Shown: positions 1 through 8,558 of the stretch, piece by piece
How the letters are laid out: every line of letters starts with the position of its first letter
Numbering within the stretch: the stretch's first letter is position 1
Origin: Nocardia sp. MH4
Lineage (GTDB): Bacteria > Actinomycetota > Actinomycetes > Mycobacteriales > Mycobacteriaceae
DNA length: 64,000 bases
Assembly: GCF_019266065.1 (NCBI RefSeq)
Contig: NZ_LPNR01000112.1
Coordinates: 124,001 to 188,000, forward strand
Reading direction: 5' to 3'
Translations under genes and position numbers: made by a program
Notes under the pieces: model-generated
Database searches by the model: none
Told to the model about the DNA's origin: nothing
The model's input: only the letters and a program-made list of their open reading frames with translations

Positions 1-618
1 ATGCAGCGCGACTTCCTGCTCCCCGGCGGCTTCGGCGAGAGTCTCGGCAACGATGTCGCGCTGCTGCGGACGGTCATCGACCCGCTGGCCGGGCTGCTCG
101 CCGCCGCGCGCGCCACCGGCATACCGGTGATCCACACCAGGGAGGGGCACCTGCCCGATCTCTCGGACTGCCCGCCCGCGAAATTGCGGCGCGGCACCCC
201 GTCCCAGCGGATCGGCGACCCGGGCGCGTTCGGCCGGATCCTGATCCGCGGCGAGTACGGACACGACATCATCGACGAACTCGCGCCCATCGAGGGCGAG
301 GTGGTGATCGACAAACCGGGCAAAGGCGCGTTCTACGCGACCGAGCTCGGCGAGGTACTGCACCGGCTCGCGATCACCTCGCTGCTCGTCACCGGCGTCA
401 CCACCGAGGTATGCGTGCACACGACCGTCCGCGAGGCCAACGATCGCGGCTACGAGTGCCTGGTCGTCGCCGACTGCGTCGGCTCCTACTTCCCCGAGTT
501 CCAGCGCGTCGGGCTGGCGATGATCGCCGCCCAGGGCGGGATCTTCGGGTGGGTCGCCGACTCGACCGCTGTCGTCACCGCGCTGACGGCCACCACCGCT
601 TCACCAGTCACGGCCTAG
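1..618 (+). CDS. Isochorismatase-like cysteine hydrolase, 5' end cut by the window
   Basis: This is the C-terminal 205 residues of an isochorismatase-superfamily hydrolase, the fold of ureidoacrylate, biuret and N-carbamoyl amidohydrolases. The first visible residues MQRDF match the family's DMQxDF motif, so the ATG at position 1 is very probably an internal Met; the true start and the catalytic Asp lie upstream. The catalytic Lys is seen in IDKPGKGAF (about visible residue 105), and the nucleophile Cys in the GVTTEVCV segment (about residue 138). An NCS2-type permease starts 16 nt downstream on the same strand, suggesting uptake and hydrolysis of a purine-, pyrimidine- or urea-type amide. 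The substrate cannot be read from the sequence. Confidence 0.85.
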   Translation: MQRDFLLPGGFGESLGNDVALLRTVIDPLAGLLAAARATGIPVIHTREGHLPDLSDCPPAKLRRGTPSQRIGDPGAFGRILIRGEYGHDIIDELAPIEGEVVIDKPGKGAFYATELGEVLHRLAITSLLVTGVTTEVCVHTTVREANDRGYECLVVADCVGSYFPEFQRVGLAMIAAQGGIFGWVADSTAVVTALTATTASPVTA

Positions 619-634
619 CGAACAGGAACAGCCC

Positions 635-2212
635 ATGTCCGTCGACACGACCACCACCAGCAAAGCCCCCGAACCTCCTGCGCCCCTGGTGCTTCCGTGG
701 TGGACACGCGGTGACACCAATGCCTTCTTCGGTCTGGCGTTCAATATCCTGGTCAACGTCTTGACCCTCACCACGCTCACCATCGCCGTGGTGCGGATCC
801 CCAGCGGTGATGTCCTGGGCACCGTGCTGCCCGCGCTCGCGGTCGCGCTGGTGCTCGGCAATCTCTACTACATAATCCTCGCGCGGCGGCTGGCCCGGCG
901 GGAGAATCGCGGCGACGTCACCGCACTGCCGTACGGACCGAGTGTGCCGCACATGTTCATCGTCGTGTTCGTGGTGATGCTGCCGATCTACCTGACGACC
1001 GGAGATCCGTTGCGGGCGTGGGCGGCCGGGCTGGCCTGGGCGTTCATGATCGGGGTGATCGTGATGATCGGCGCCTTCGTCGGGCCCGCCATCCGCCGGG
1101 TCACCCCGCGCGCCGCGATGCTGGGCACCCTCGCCGGCATCTCGATCACCTTCATCGCGATGCGGCCCGCCGCACAGATGTGGGAGGTGGCTTGGATCGG
1201 TCTGCCCGTGCTGGCCATCATCCTGATCGGCTTCTTCACCGATGTGAAGCTGCCGGGCAATATCCCGGTCGGGCTGGTGGCGCTGCTGGTGGGCACGGCG
1301 ATCGGCTGGATCGGCGGCTACATGTCCGCACCCGATGTGGCGCAGGCGGCGAGCGATATCGCGCTGGGCCTGCCGGATCTGCGCCTGGATCTGCTGTTCG
1401 ACGGATTGAGCAACCTCGCGCCGCTGCTGGCCACCGCCATTCCGCTCGGCATCTACAACTTCACCGAGGCGATGAGCAATGTCGAGAGCGCCGCGGCGGC
1501 CGGGGACAACTACAACCTGCGCAGCGTCCTGCTGGCCGACGGCTTCGGCGCGATCATCGGGGCAGGCTTCGGCTCCCCGTTCCCGCCCGCGGTCTACATC
1601 GGCCACCCGGGCTGGAAGGACGCCGGCGGGCGCACCGGATACTCGCTGGCCAGCGGCCTGACCCTCGGCGTCATGTGCCTGCTCGGCCTGTTCGGAGTGC
1701 TGGCGACGCTGCTGCCGATTCCGGCGATCGTGCCGATCCTGCTCTACATCGGCCTGCTGATCGGCGCCCAAGCCTTCCAGGCGGTGCCACGACTGCACGC
1801 GGTGGCCGTCGTCGCCGCCCTGCTGCCCAATCTCGCGGAGTGGGCGGTAACCCAGATCGACAACGCGTTGTCGGCGGCGGGCACCTCGGCCGACAAGGTC
1901 GGGTCGGCGGCGCTGGGCCAGGCCGGTGTGGTGTACGACGGGCTGAAGACGTTCGGCTCCGGGGCGGTGCTGGCCGGTCTCGTGCTCGGCGCGATCGTCA
2001 CCTTCGTTCTCGACAAGCGTTTCCGCGCCGCGGGACTGGCCGCGCTCATCGGCGCGGTACTGAGCTGGATCGGTCTCATCCACGCCCACGCGGTCGAGTG
2101 GGCGGCCGCGCCGCAAGTGGCCCTCGGGTACGCGTTCTTCGCGATCGTCTGCCTGGCCTACTCACTGGTGCCCTCGGCCGCGACCGAACCGGCGGCGGTC
2201 GACGAGACCTGA
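635..2212 (+). CDS. NCS2/AzgA-like nucleobase permease
   Basis: A 525-residue integral membrane protein with about 12 or more hydrophobic segments. It resembles the xanthine/uracil/hypoxanthine permease superfamily: a TALPYGPSVPH segment near residue 97 and an NFTEAMSNVESA segment near residue 280 correspond to the substrate-binding half-helices of the fold. The ATG is preceded by an AGGAACAG ribosome-binding sequence. It follows the amidohydrolase by 16 nt, so the two are probably one operon importing and degrading a nitrogenous compound. It may carry a nucleobase or a related ureide; the family call is firmer than the substrate. Confidence 0.75.
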   Translation: MSVDTTTTSKAPEPPAPLVLPWWTRGDTNAFFGLAFNILVNVLTLTTLTIAVVRIPSGDVLGTVLPALAVALVLGNLYYIILARRLARRENRGDVTALPYGPSVPHMFIVVFVVMLPIYLTTGDPLRAWAAGLAWAFMIGVIVMIGAFVGPAIRRVTPRAAMLGTLAGISITFIAMRPAAQMWEVAWIGLPVLAIILIGFFTDVKLPGNIPVGLVALLVGTAIGWIGGYMSAPDVAQAASDIALGLPDLRLDLLFDGLSNLAPLLATAIPLGIYNFTEAMSNVESAAAAGDNYNLRSVLLADGFGAIIGAGFGSPFPPAVYIGHPGWKDAGGRTGYSLASGLTLGVMCLLGLFGVLATLLPIPAIVPILLYIGLLIGAQAFQAVPRLHAVAVVAALLPNLAEWAVTQIDNALSAAGTSADKVGSAALGQAGVVYDGLKTFGSGAVLAGLVLGAIVTFVLDKRFRAAGLAALIGAVLSWIGLIHAHAVEWAAAPQVALGYAFFAIVCLAYSLVPSAATEPAAVDET

Positions 2213-2219
2213 TCGCCGC

Positions 2220-2750
2220 TCAGCCGGTGCCGTGCTGGTCCGCGGACTGTCCGGGCTCCGGGAGTTCGGTGTAGAACTCGCGCAGCGCCGCCGTCACTCC
2301 GACCAGCACCCGGTGGGCCGCCGCCAGATCGCTGTCGGGCAGATCCGCCAGCGCCGCCCGGACGCGCGCGCTGAGCGGGCCGAAGAATCCGGCCGCCACG
2401 GCCATGCCGTCCTCGGTATAGCCGAGATGGACGCGCCGCCGATCGGTGGCATCGGGTACTCGCGCGAGATGGCCGGATTCGATCATCCGCTCGACCAGAT
2501 AGGTCACCGCGGGCGCGGACACGCCCATGAGTTTGCTCAGCTGGCCTGCGGTGACCGGCGCGCCCTCGGCGTCGGCGGTCGCCACGTGCATCAGGGCGCG
2601 GAAGTCGTTCGGGCGCAGATTGTTCGACCGTGCGAAGACGTGGCCGATCTGTTCCGAGATCGCGGTCAGCGCGCGCAGATCCCGGGCGATCTCGGTCTGC
2701 AGCTCCGTCCGGTCGACGGCCGGATCGGGCTCCGCGATGTCCTCGCCCAC
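2220..2750 (-). CDS. MarR-family transcriptional regulator
   Basis: A protein of about 176 residues with the MarR winged helix. The region TAGQLSKLMGVSAPAVTYLV (about residues 68-87) is the helix-turn-helix, followed by the wing RVPDATDRRRVHLGYT. The GTG at 2750 is chosen because GAGAGGAGA lies just upstream; the reading frame continues further upstream only as antisense to the MMPL gene. It is divergent from the MMPL transporter at 2841, which it probably represses, with a palindrome between them. It converges on the permease gene, the two stop codons being a few bases apart. Confidence 0.85.
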   Translation of the reverse strand: MGEDIAEPDPAVDRTELQTEIARDLRALTAISEQIGHVFARSNNLRPNDFRALMHVATADAEGAPVTAGQLSKLMGVSAPAVTYLVERMIESGHLARVPDATDRRRVHLGYTEDGMAVAAGFFGPLSARVRAALADLPDSDLAAAHRVLVGVTAALREFYTELPEPGQSADQHGTG

Positions 2751-2808
2751 GCACTGTCTCCTCTCACTGTCCGGCTGCGAGCTTAGCGTCCGGATCCTGC
2801 GACATTGC

Positions 2809-2832
2809 CTATTAGTTAAGTTTCTGAAATAG
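2809..2832. promoter_or_regulatory. Putative MarR operator between marR and MMPL genes
   Basis: An AT-rich 24-bp imperfect palindrome with outer arms CTATT and AATAG and inner TTAA/TTTC elements. It sits in otherwise GC-rich DNA and overlaps TAGTCT (2830-2835), a plausible -10 box ending 5 nt before the GTG of the MMPL gene. The position suits repression of the transporter and autoregulation of marR. Confidence 0.5.
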
Positions 2833-2840
2833 TCTCCCTC

Positions 2841-4940
2841 GTGACGGGAGACAGCGACGGAAATGGCTGGGACCGGTTCGCCCGACTGGTCACCGGAAGG
2901 CGATCGTGGGCGGTGCTGCTGGTAGTGCTCGCTGCCGCGGTCGCCGTGATGGCGCTGGCCGGCGGCAACGACAGTGCGGGTCAGGCGCCGGTGTCGCTGC
3001 CCGGGTCGGCGGAATCGGCACGGGCGGCCGAGGCCGTCGAGCAGTTTCCCGACGCGGGGACCGCCACCGCGATCATGGTGGCGACGCGCGTCGACGACGG
3101 CGTGCTGACCCCGCCGGACCTCGCGGCGGTGGACGCCGCGCTCACCCGGGCCGGGGTGCCCGCGCCCGAGGGACCGCGGGTCGTTCCCGCGCCCGACGGC
3201 CGCGCCGTCCTCGCGCAGATCCCGGTGTCGGCGGAGCTGAACGGTTTCGCGCTCACCGATCGGATCGCCGAGTTGCGCGTCGGGCTCACCGCCGAACTGC
3301 CGGATTCGTTGCGCGTGCAGGTGACCGGCGGTCCCGCCTTCGGCGCGGATATCGCCGACTCGTTCTCCGGCGCGAACACCCTGCTCTTGCTGGTCACCGC
3401 GCTCGTGGTGATGGTGCTGCTGATCGTCACCTATCGCTCGCCGGTGCTGTGGCTGGTCCCGTTGACCGTCGTCGGCCTGGCCGACCGCGTCGCCACGAGC
3501 GTGGGCACCGCGCTGGCCCAGGTCACCGGGCTGACCTTCGACGGGTCGACCTCCGGGATCACCAGCGTGCTGGTCTTCGGCGCCGGAACCAACTACGCCC
3601 TGCTGCTGGTGTCGCGCTACCGCGACGAACTGCACCGGCACGACGATCATCGGATGGCCCTGCGCGCGGCGGTGCGGCATGCCGCACCCGCCATCGTCGC
3701 CAGCAACGTCACGGTGGTGCTGGCGCTGCTGACGCTGTTGCTGGCCCTGCTGCCCAACACCCGCAGCCTGGGCGCGTTCGCCGCGGCGGGCCTCGTCGTC
3801 GCCCTGATCTTCGTCCTCGCGGCCCTGCCGCCCGCACTGGCGCTGTGCGGACGAAGGGTGTTCTGGCCGTTCGTGCCACCCGCGGACGGTCGCGATACCG
3901 CCGCGCACGGCGTCTGGTCGGCCGTGGCCACGCGCGTGGTGCGACGGCCCGCGATGGTGGCCGGTGTCGCGTCGGCGGTCCTGGTGGTGCTCGCCACCGG
4001 GCTGGCCACCACCGACATCGGACTCTCGCGCACCGAACAGTTCCGGGTCGACGCCGAATCGGTCGACGGGCTCGAGACCATGGCCGAGCACTTCCCGTCC
4101 GGCTCCTCGGACCCCGCCGTGGTGATCGCCCGGACGAGCGCCGATTCCGCCGTGCGCCCTGCACTCGAAGGCGTGCGGGGTGTTTCGCGGGCCGCGGTGT
4201 CCGGTGTCTCCGAGGTCGGCACCACCCGCTGGTCGGTCGTGCTGGACGCGGCACCCGGCTCGGCGGAGGCATTCACCACCATCGAAGCGGTCCGCTCGGC
4301 CGTCGGCGCGGTCCCGGGCGCCGAGGCGCTCGTCGGCGGATCCGATGCCGAGGCGCTCGACATCCGCGATGCCGCCCGCCGGGATCAGGCGCTGGTCATC
4401 CCGCTGATCCTGGCCGTCGTGCTGCTGGTCCTGCTGGCGCTGTTGCGGGCCGTTCCGGCGGCGGTGCTGCTCGTCGGAGTGACCGTGCTCAGCGCGCTCG
4501 CGGCGCTCGGCGCGGGCAGCTGGATCAGCGGCACGGTGTTCGGGTTCCCGGCCCTGGACACCAATGTTCCGCTGTTCGGCTTCCTGTTCCTGGTGGCCCT
4601 GGGCGTGGACTACACGATCTTCCTGGTGACCAGGGCCCGCGAGGAAGCCGGAACGTACGGCACCACGCAGGGAATGGTGCGTGCCGTCGCCTCGACGGGG
4701 GCGGTGATCACCAGCGCGGGTGTCGTTCTCGCCGCGGTGTTCTGTGTGCTGGGCGTTCTGCCGTTGATCACACTGACCCAGCTGGGCATCGTCGTCGGTA
4801 TCGGCATCCTGCTCGACACCTTCGTGGTGCGGACCCTGGTCGTCCCGGCGCTGTTCGCGTTGCTGGGCGACCGGATCTGGTGGCCGTCGTCGCCCGCGAG
4901 CACCGAGGACGCGGGCGCCGAGCCGGTCCACGCGTCGTGA
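2841..4940 (+). CDS. MMPL-family RND transporter
   Basis: A 699-residue transporter with the duplicated MMPL layout: one N-terminal TM helix (about 20-40), an extracytoplasmic domain (about 45-175), a five-helix block (about 178-340) that includes a GAGTNYALLLVSRYR segment, then a second helix, loop and five-helix block ending near 680 that includes GVDYTIFLVTRAREE. These proteins export lipids, siderophores, polyketides or drugs using the proton gradient. No Shine-Dalgarno precedes the GTG; TAGTCT upstream suggests a near-leaderless transcript. Regulation by the divergent MarR protein is likely. Lipid-transport MmpL proteins are usually longer (above 900 residues), so a drug- or antibiotic-type exporter is more likely. 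Confidence 0.85.
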   Translation: MTGDSDGNGWDRFARLVTGRRSWAVLLVVLAAAVAVMALAGGNDSAGQAPVSLPGSAESARAAEAVEQFPDAGTATAIMVATRVDDGVLTPPDLAAVDAALTRAGVPAPEGPRVVPAPDGRAVLAQIPVSAELNGFALTDRIAELRVGLTAELPDSLRVQVTGGPAFGADIADSFSGANTLLLLVTALVVMVLLIVTYRSPVLWLVPLTVVGLADRVATSVGTALAQVTGLTFDGSTSGITSVLVFGAGTNYALLLVSRYRDELHRHDDHRMALRAAVRHAAPAIVASNVTVVLALLTLLLALLPNTRSLGAFAAAGLVVALIFVLAALPPALALCGRRVFWPFVPPADGRDTAAHGVWSAVATRVVRRPAMVAGVASAVLVVLATGLATTDIGLSRTEQFRVDAESVDGLETMAEHFPSGSSDPAVVIARTSADSAVRPALEGVRGVSRAAVSGVSEVGTTRWSVVLDAAPGSAEAFTTIEAVRSAVGAVPGAEALVGGSDAEALDIRDAARRDQALVIPLILAVVLLVLLALLRAVPAAVLLVGVTVLSALAALGAGSWISGTVFGFPALDTNVPLFGFLFLVALGVDYTIFLVTRAREEAGTYGTTQGMVRAVASTGAVITSAGVVLAAVFCVLGVLPLITLTQLGIVVGIGILLDTFVVRTLVVPALFALLGDRIWWPSSPASTEDAGAEPVHAS

Positions 4941-4956
4941 GGACGGGGACCGGCGA

Positions 4957-5805
4957 TCAGGCGTCGTGCGGTAGGGACGCCAGGTAGTCCCGGAAGTCGG
5001 TGGCCTGGTGTCCGGTGAGGGCGGGCACCGCGTCGGAGACCTGGGCGAGATCGCCCTGGGCGATGGCGGTGTAGGTGCTCACCCAGCCGTCGACCTCCCA
5101 CTGCGGCGCGTGGTAGCCGGCGCGCGTGGCGTAGGCCTCCTCGACGGTCTGATCGACGAAACGGTAGGGGCGGCCGAGGATTTCGGTCATGTCGGCCGCG
5201 GCGGTCGGCAACGTGAAGGCGCGCGGGCCGGTGAGGTCGAAGGTCTCGCCGGTGTAGGTGGTCGAGGCCAGTACGGCGGCGGCGCAGTCGGCGACGTCGG
5301 CGCGGGTCACCGCGGCCACCTTGCCGTCACCGGCCGGGCCCGCGATGACGCCGTCGGCATCGGCGAAGTGCGGGATGATGTCCTGATACTGGTTGTCGCG
5401 CAGGAACGTGAAGTCCAGACCGGACTGGCGGATGGCCTGCTCGGTGTACCAGTGGTCGCGGCCGAAGGTGAAGGTGCAGTCCGGTGCCGCGCCGACGAAC
5501 GACAGATACACGATGCGCCGGACACCCGCGCTCCGAGCGGCGTGCACCACTGTGGCCTGCTGCGCGGCGCGGTCGGCGCTCTCCGTGGCCGAGACGAAGA
5601 AGAAGGTCTGCACACCTTCCAGCGCGGGTGCCACCGTCGCCGGATCGGCGAAATCGAGGACCGCCCGGCTCGCGCCCGCGATGGCCGGCAGGCGATCGAG
5701 GCGCCGGCCGAGCAACCGCAGCGGTGCGCTCGAGTCCGCGAGCAGCCGGGCGACCCGCCCGCCGATCTGTCCACTGGCCCCTGAAATCGCAATGGTTTCC
5801 GGCAT
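4957..5805 (-). CDS. NmrA/QorB-like NAD(P)-binding reductase
   Basis: A 282-residue atypical SDR. The N-terminus ISGASGQIGGRVARLL carries the GxxGxxG dinucleotide-binding motif, and the substrate domain includes TFLRDNQYQDIIPHFAD, as in NmrA- and QorB-like NAD(P)H:quinone oxidoreductases. The classical YxxxK pair is not obvious. The gene converges on the MMPL gene with a 16-nt gap and is transcribed alone. Whether it is an active quinone reductase or a redox-sensing protein cannot be decided from sequence. Confidence 0.8.
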   Translation of the reverse strand: MPETIAISGASGQIGGRVARLLADSSAPLRLLGRRLDRLPAIAGASRAVLDFADPATVAPALEGVQTFFFVSATESADRAAQQATVVHAARSAGVRRIVYLSFVGAAPDCTFTFGRDHWYTEQAIRQSGLDFTFLRDNQYQDIIPHFADADGVIAGPAGDGKVAAVTRADVADCAAAVLASTTYTGETFDLTGPRAFTLPTAAADMTEILGRPYRFVDQTVEEAYATRAGYHAPQWEVDGWVSTYTAIAQGDLAQVSDAVPALTGHQATDFRDYLASLPHDA

Positions 5806-5901
5806 CCGCCCAGGCTATTGCACGCGAGGTGCGTGGCAGCGGACGCGCCGGTCGCCGTGTCGCGCGCTGCGGTTCGGCCGCGCGAATGATGGAATCTGCG
5901 G

Positions 5902-6792
5902 ATGCGTGTTTCGAGCGGGATCGCCGCCTTCGCGGCGGCCGTGATCATGACCTTGCCCGCGCTCGTCGCGGCACCGGCGAGCGCGGCGGTGCGTGACACC
6001 GCCTGCGGGTCGACACTGTCCGCCGCCGACATCGCCGAGATCGTGCGGCTTTCCGACACCTCGACGATCACCGGCGCCGACGGTCTTGCCCGCCTCGAGG
6101 ACGCCGTCGCCCGGCATCATCGGATCACCGAGATCCTCGTCGAGCACCGAGATCTGCGCGGCTTGTTCGCAATCGGGCTCGACGGCGTCGAATACGCCGC
6201 CGTCATGCCGTTGCAGCGCGACCCCAGCGCCTTCGTCGACCGCGAGTACGCGCACGCGATCAGTACCGAACTGCTGCGACGCTTCCTCGACAACCTGTAC
6301 GCCGAGTTCACCGGCAGCGTCGCCGAGCCGCAGTGGGCCCACTACTTCGCGCTCGCGCAGGACTGCGGCGCCTCGCGCGCCCGCACCGCGATGGCGGGCT
6401 ACAACGCCCACCTGACCGTGGACCTGACGTATTCGGTTGCGGCCGTGGGCAGCCGGCCGGAGAACGCGCCGGACTATTTCGAGATCGTCGCCGGTATCGC
6501 CGCCGCCGGCGATCTGATCGTCGAGCGCACCAAGGCCGTCTACGGGGCCGACCTCGGCCCGCTGTGGCGGTTCTACTTCGTCGGCGAAGGACTCGACCAG
6601 CTCTTCGGCGCGGGAGTAGCGACCGAACAGCTGCTCATCGCCGCTGATCTCGGCGCCAACGTCGTCATCTTCACCAACGGCCTAGCCCTCCAGGACCCCG
6701 CCCTCGCTCCCACCGTCCGAACCGAGATCACCGCCCTGTGGCAGGCCGCGGACCTGGCGTTCGAGGCGCTGGCCCGGATCAACGCCCTCTGA
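5902..6792 (+). CDS. Secreted protein of DUF5995-like type
   Basis: A 296-residue protein beginning with a clear Sec signal peptide (MRVSSGIAAFAAAVIMTLPA, cleavage probably after APASAA near residue 29). The mature part is mostly alpha-helical and has the pattern seen in actinobacterial DUF5995-type proteins: a LEDAVARHHRITEIL segment, a central NAHLTVDL motif and a GEGLDQLFG segment. No catalytic function is known to me for this group. Two Cys in the mature protein (near residues 35 and 159) could form a disulfide outside the cell. It is divergent from the NmrA-like gene and stands alone. Confidence 0.55.
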   Translation: MRVSSGIAAFAAAVIMTLPALVAAPASAAVRDTACGSTLSAADIAEIVRLSDTSTITGADGLARLEDAVARHHRITEILVEHRDLRGLFAIGLDGVEYAAVMPLQRDPSAFVDREYAHAISTELLRRFLDNLYAEFTGSVAEPQWAHYFALAQDCGASRARTAMAGYNAHLTVDLTYSVAAVGSRPENAPDYFEIVAGIAAAGDLIVERTKAVYGADLGPLWRFYFVGEGLDQLFGAGVATEQLLIAADLGANVVIFTNGLALQDPALAPTVRTEITALWQAADLAFEALARINAL

Positions 6793-6882
6793 GATCGGGA
6801 GGACGAAGCTACCGGCGAGGACAGTCTCCGAGTCGGCGGGCGAGCTGATCCGCGCCGCGGGGAGGACAAGGCGAAGCGATTG

Positions 6883-7806
6883 TCAGAACCTGACACCGAT
6901 CGCTGATAGATCATGCCGAAGCATCTCGATCTCGAGAAGTTCGTGAATCCATGTCGGCGCGGTTATGCGGTGGTGCGCCATCTCCCGGACTGCGGTGGCG
7001 GCGACCACGGCAGTGGCCAGCGATTGTCCACGGCCGCTGGCCCAGCGTGAGGACCCATCGAAGGCTCGCACGAGCACAACCCATCTGTCGCCGCCGGGCA
7101 TTCGATGAGGAACCACCGCCCGTAGTGCGGGTGCCCAGGTGAGTGCTGCCAGCCCGGCGGTGGCGAGGCGGGAGTCCAGTCTCAGGTAGCTGCGGACTGG
7201 TACTGCGAATTCGCGGGTGAGTCGGTGCTGGTCGACGAAGTCGGCGCGCAGCGCGGGAAACGGCCGGTATCCCGCGTATTCGGGAATGGTGAATTGCGCG
7301 GGTTCGGTGAAGTTGCGGACGCTGGTGCCGTCGGGGTCGGGGAAGTGTTGTCCCATCAGCCGGTAGGTCCAGGCGGTGGCGGCGGCGCCGTGGTGTTCCC
7401 CGGAACCGAGACCGACCATGATGTCGACGGGGCCGGGGTCGCGTGAGAGCACGTCGACGGCGAGCAGGGTCGTCAGGCCGGGCGCCAATCCGACCCCCAG
7501 CACGACAGGCCCCTCGACGCGCTCCAATGCCTGCACGTAGCCGGAGGTCGCGGAAATCTCGAGGAAGGCGATCCCGCGGCAGGCGCACGCCTCCGCGAGC
7601 CCAACGTCCTCGACGCCTGCGCAATTCACCACGATCGAGACTCCGTCGAGAGCGGAGACGACACTGTCCACCAGGGCGACGTCGAGCACGCGGTCCGCGC
7701 GTGCCGCATCGCGTCCGGCCGCGAGCACCGGTACACCTCGTGCGCGCAGTAGCCGTACCAGATGGCCTCCGACGGCTCCGTATCCGCCCAGGACCAGCAC
7801 ACTCAC
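6883..7806 (-). CDS. Saccharopine dehydrogenase-like NAD(P)-binding protein
   Basis: A 307-residue Rossmann protein starting VSVLVLGGYGAVGGHLVRLL, with GxGxxG followed by a short-chain and saccharopine-reductase-like body. The GTG at 7806 is preferred because GAGGAG lies 5 nt upstream and the start overlaps the stop of the TetR gene (GTGA), implying translational coupling. A longer frame exists upstream but runs through the TetR coding sequence. Co-expression with its TetR gene, and their divergence from an MFS exporter and an MpaB-like gene, suggests a shared stress or secondary-metabolite function. Confidence 0.75.
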   Translation of the reverse strand: MSVLVLGGYGAVGGHLVRLLRARGVPVLAAGRDAARADRVLDVALVDSVVSALDGVSIVVNCAGVEDVGLAEACACRGIAFLEISATSGYVQALERVEGPVVLGVGLAPGLTTLLAVDVLSRDPGPVDIMVGLGSGEHHGAAATAWTYRLMGQHFPDPDGTSVRNFTEPAQFTIPEYAGYRPFPALRADFVDQHRLTREFAVPVRSYLRLDSRLATAGLAALTWAPALRAVVPHRMPGGDRWVVLVRAFDGSSRWASGRGQSLATAVVAATAVREMAHHRITAPTWIHELLEIEMLRHDLSAIGVRF

Positions 7807-8489
7807 CGGGTCTCCTCGGGCGCGAGCGCTTCGACGGAGTCGCCGCGGAATCGTGCTGAGGGGAGCAGTTGCCGTGTGAGCGCGTCGGTGGCCCACGACG
7901 CCCACTCGGCATCCGTCCAGCCGCGTTGGTGGACGAGTAGGCGGTAGGTCTCGGGGGCCAGTGTGGCAAGAGCGATGTCGGCGGCGCGGGCAGCGGTGAT
8001 GCCACCACGCAGCGTCGTCTTGCCGGCGAGGGCCTCGGCCAGACGAAGTTGGACCAGGTGACGTTGGGCGACGTTGGTTTCCCAGATCTCGGCGAGTTCC
8101 GGGTCGGTCGCCGCGGCCGACCGAATCACCTCGAGCAACGGGCTGACCCGAGCGAAAATCGTTGCCGCCGCGGCGACTTGAAGCCGGATCTGCTCGGCGG
8201 GCGCCGCTGCGAGGGCCTCGGTGAACCAGGGACGGTCCATGGTGGCGACCGGTTCGGTGTCGCCGGCGATCTCGACGTCGAGTAGTTCGGACAGGATCGC
8301 GCGCTTGGTGGCGAAGGTGAAGTACAGCGTCTGCACCGCCATGCCGGCCTGATCGGCGATGGCCTTCATCGTGGTCGGTGTGTAGCCGCGGGTGGTGAAC
8401 AGTTCCCGTGCCGCTGCCAGCATCTTTTCTCGGTTGGCCGTTGTCCTGGCTGCTCGCACACCGGTGTTCTTGCCTGTCATGCCTCGCAT
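7803..8489 (-). CDS. TetR-family repressor
   Basis: A protein of 228 residues (225 if the ATG at 8480 is used). Its N-terminal TetR helix-turn-helix runs from about 17 to 65: a REKMLAAARELFTTRGYTPT helix, then AIADQAGMAVQTLYFTFATK. The C-terminal ligand-binding domain resembles no specific subfamily I can name. It is translationally coupled to the downstream dehydrogenase-like gene and divergent from the MFS exporter; the intergenic region holds two copies of a palindrome that is almost certainly its operator. Confidence 0.88.
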   Translation of the reverse strand: MRGMTGKNTGVRAARTTANREKMLAAARELFTTRGYTPTTMKAIADQAGMAVQTLYFTFATKRAILSELLDVEIAGDTEPVATMDRPWFTEALAAAPAEQIRLQVAAAATIFARVSPLLEVIRSAAATDPELAEIWETNVAQRHLVQLRLAEALAGKTTLRGGITAARAADIALATLAPETYRLLVHQRGWTDAEWASWATDALTRQLLPSARFRGDSVEALAPEETR

Positions 8490-8498
8490 ACTACTTGA

Positions 8499-8542
8499 CT
8501 AGAGCGTAACTCTAGTGAAATCTGACTAGAGTTACGCTCTAG
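8499..8542. promoter_or_regulatory. Double TetR operator (two mirrored palindromes)
   Basis: CTAGAGCGTAACTCTAG at 8499-8515 and CTAGAGTTACGCTCTAG at 8526-8542 are exact reverse complements of one another. Each is itself a palindrome with 6-bp arms (CTAGAG/CTCTAG) around five bases. Centres are 27 bp apart. The pair lies between the TetR gene and the MFS gene it faces, ending 16 bp before the MFS start, and should block both promoters. Confidence 0.8.
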
Positions 8543-8558
8543 CGAAAGGGTTGTGCTC

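Noticed and set aside
608-2116. Long open frame (about 500 codons) antisense to the NCS2 permease
   Set aside because: Very high GC leaves few stops in the antisense frame; the product is Arg/Asp/Gln/His-rich, has no family resemblance and lies opposite a clear membrane protein.
2751-4931. Upstream extension of the MarR frame for about 720 codons
   Set aside because: It runs antisense through the MMPL gene; a good ribosome-binding site and the normal family length place the MarR start at 2750.
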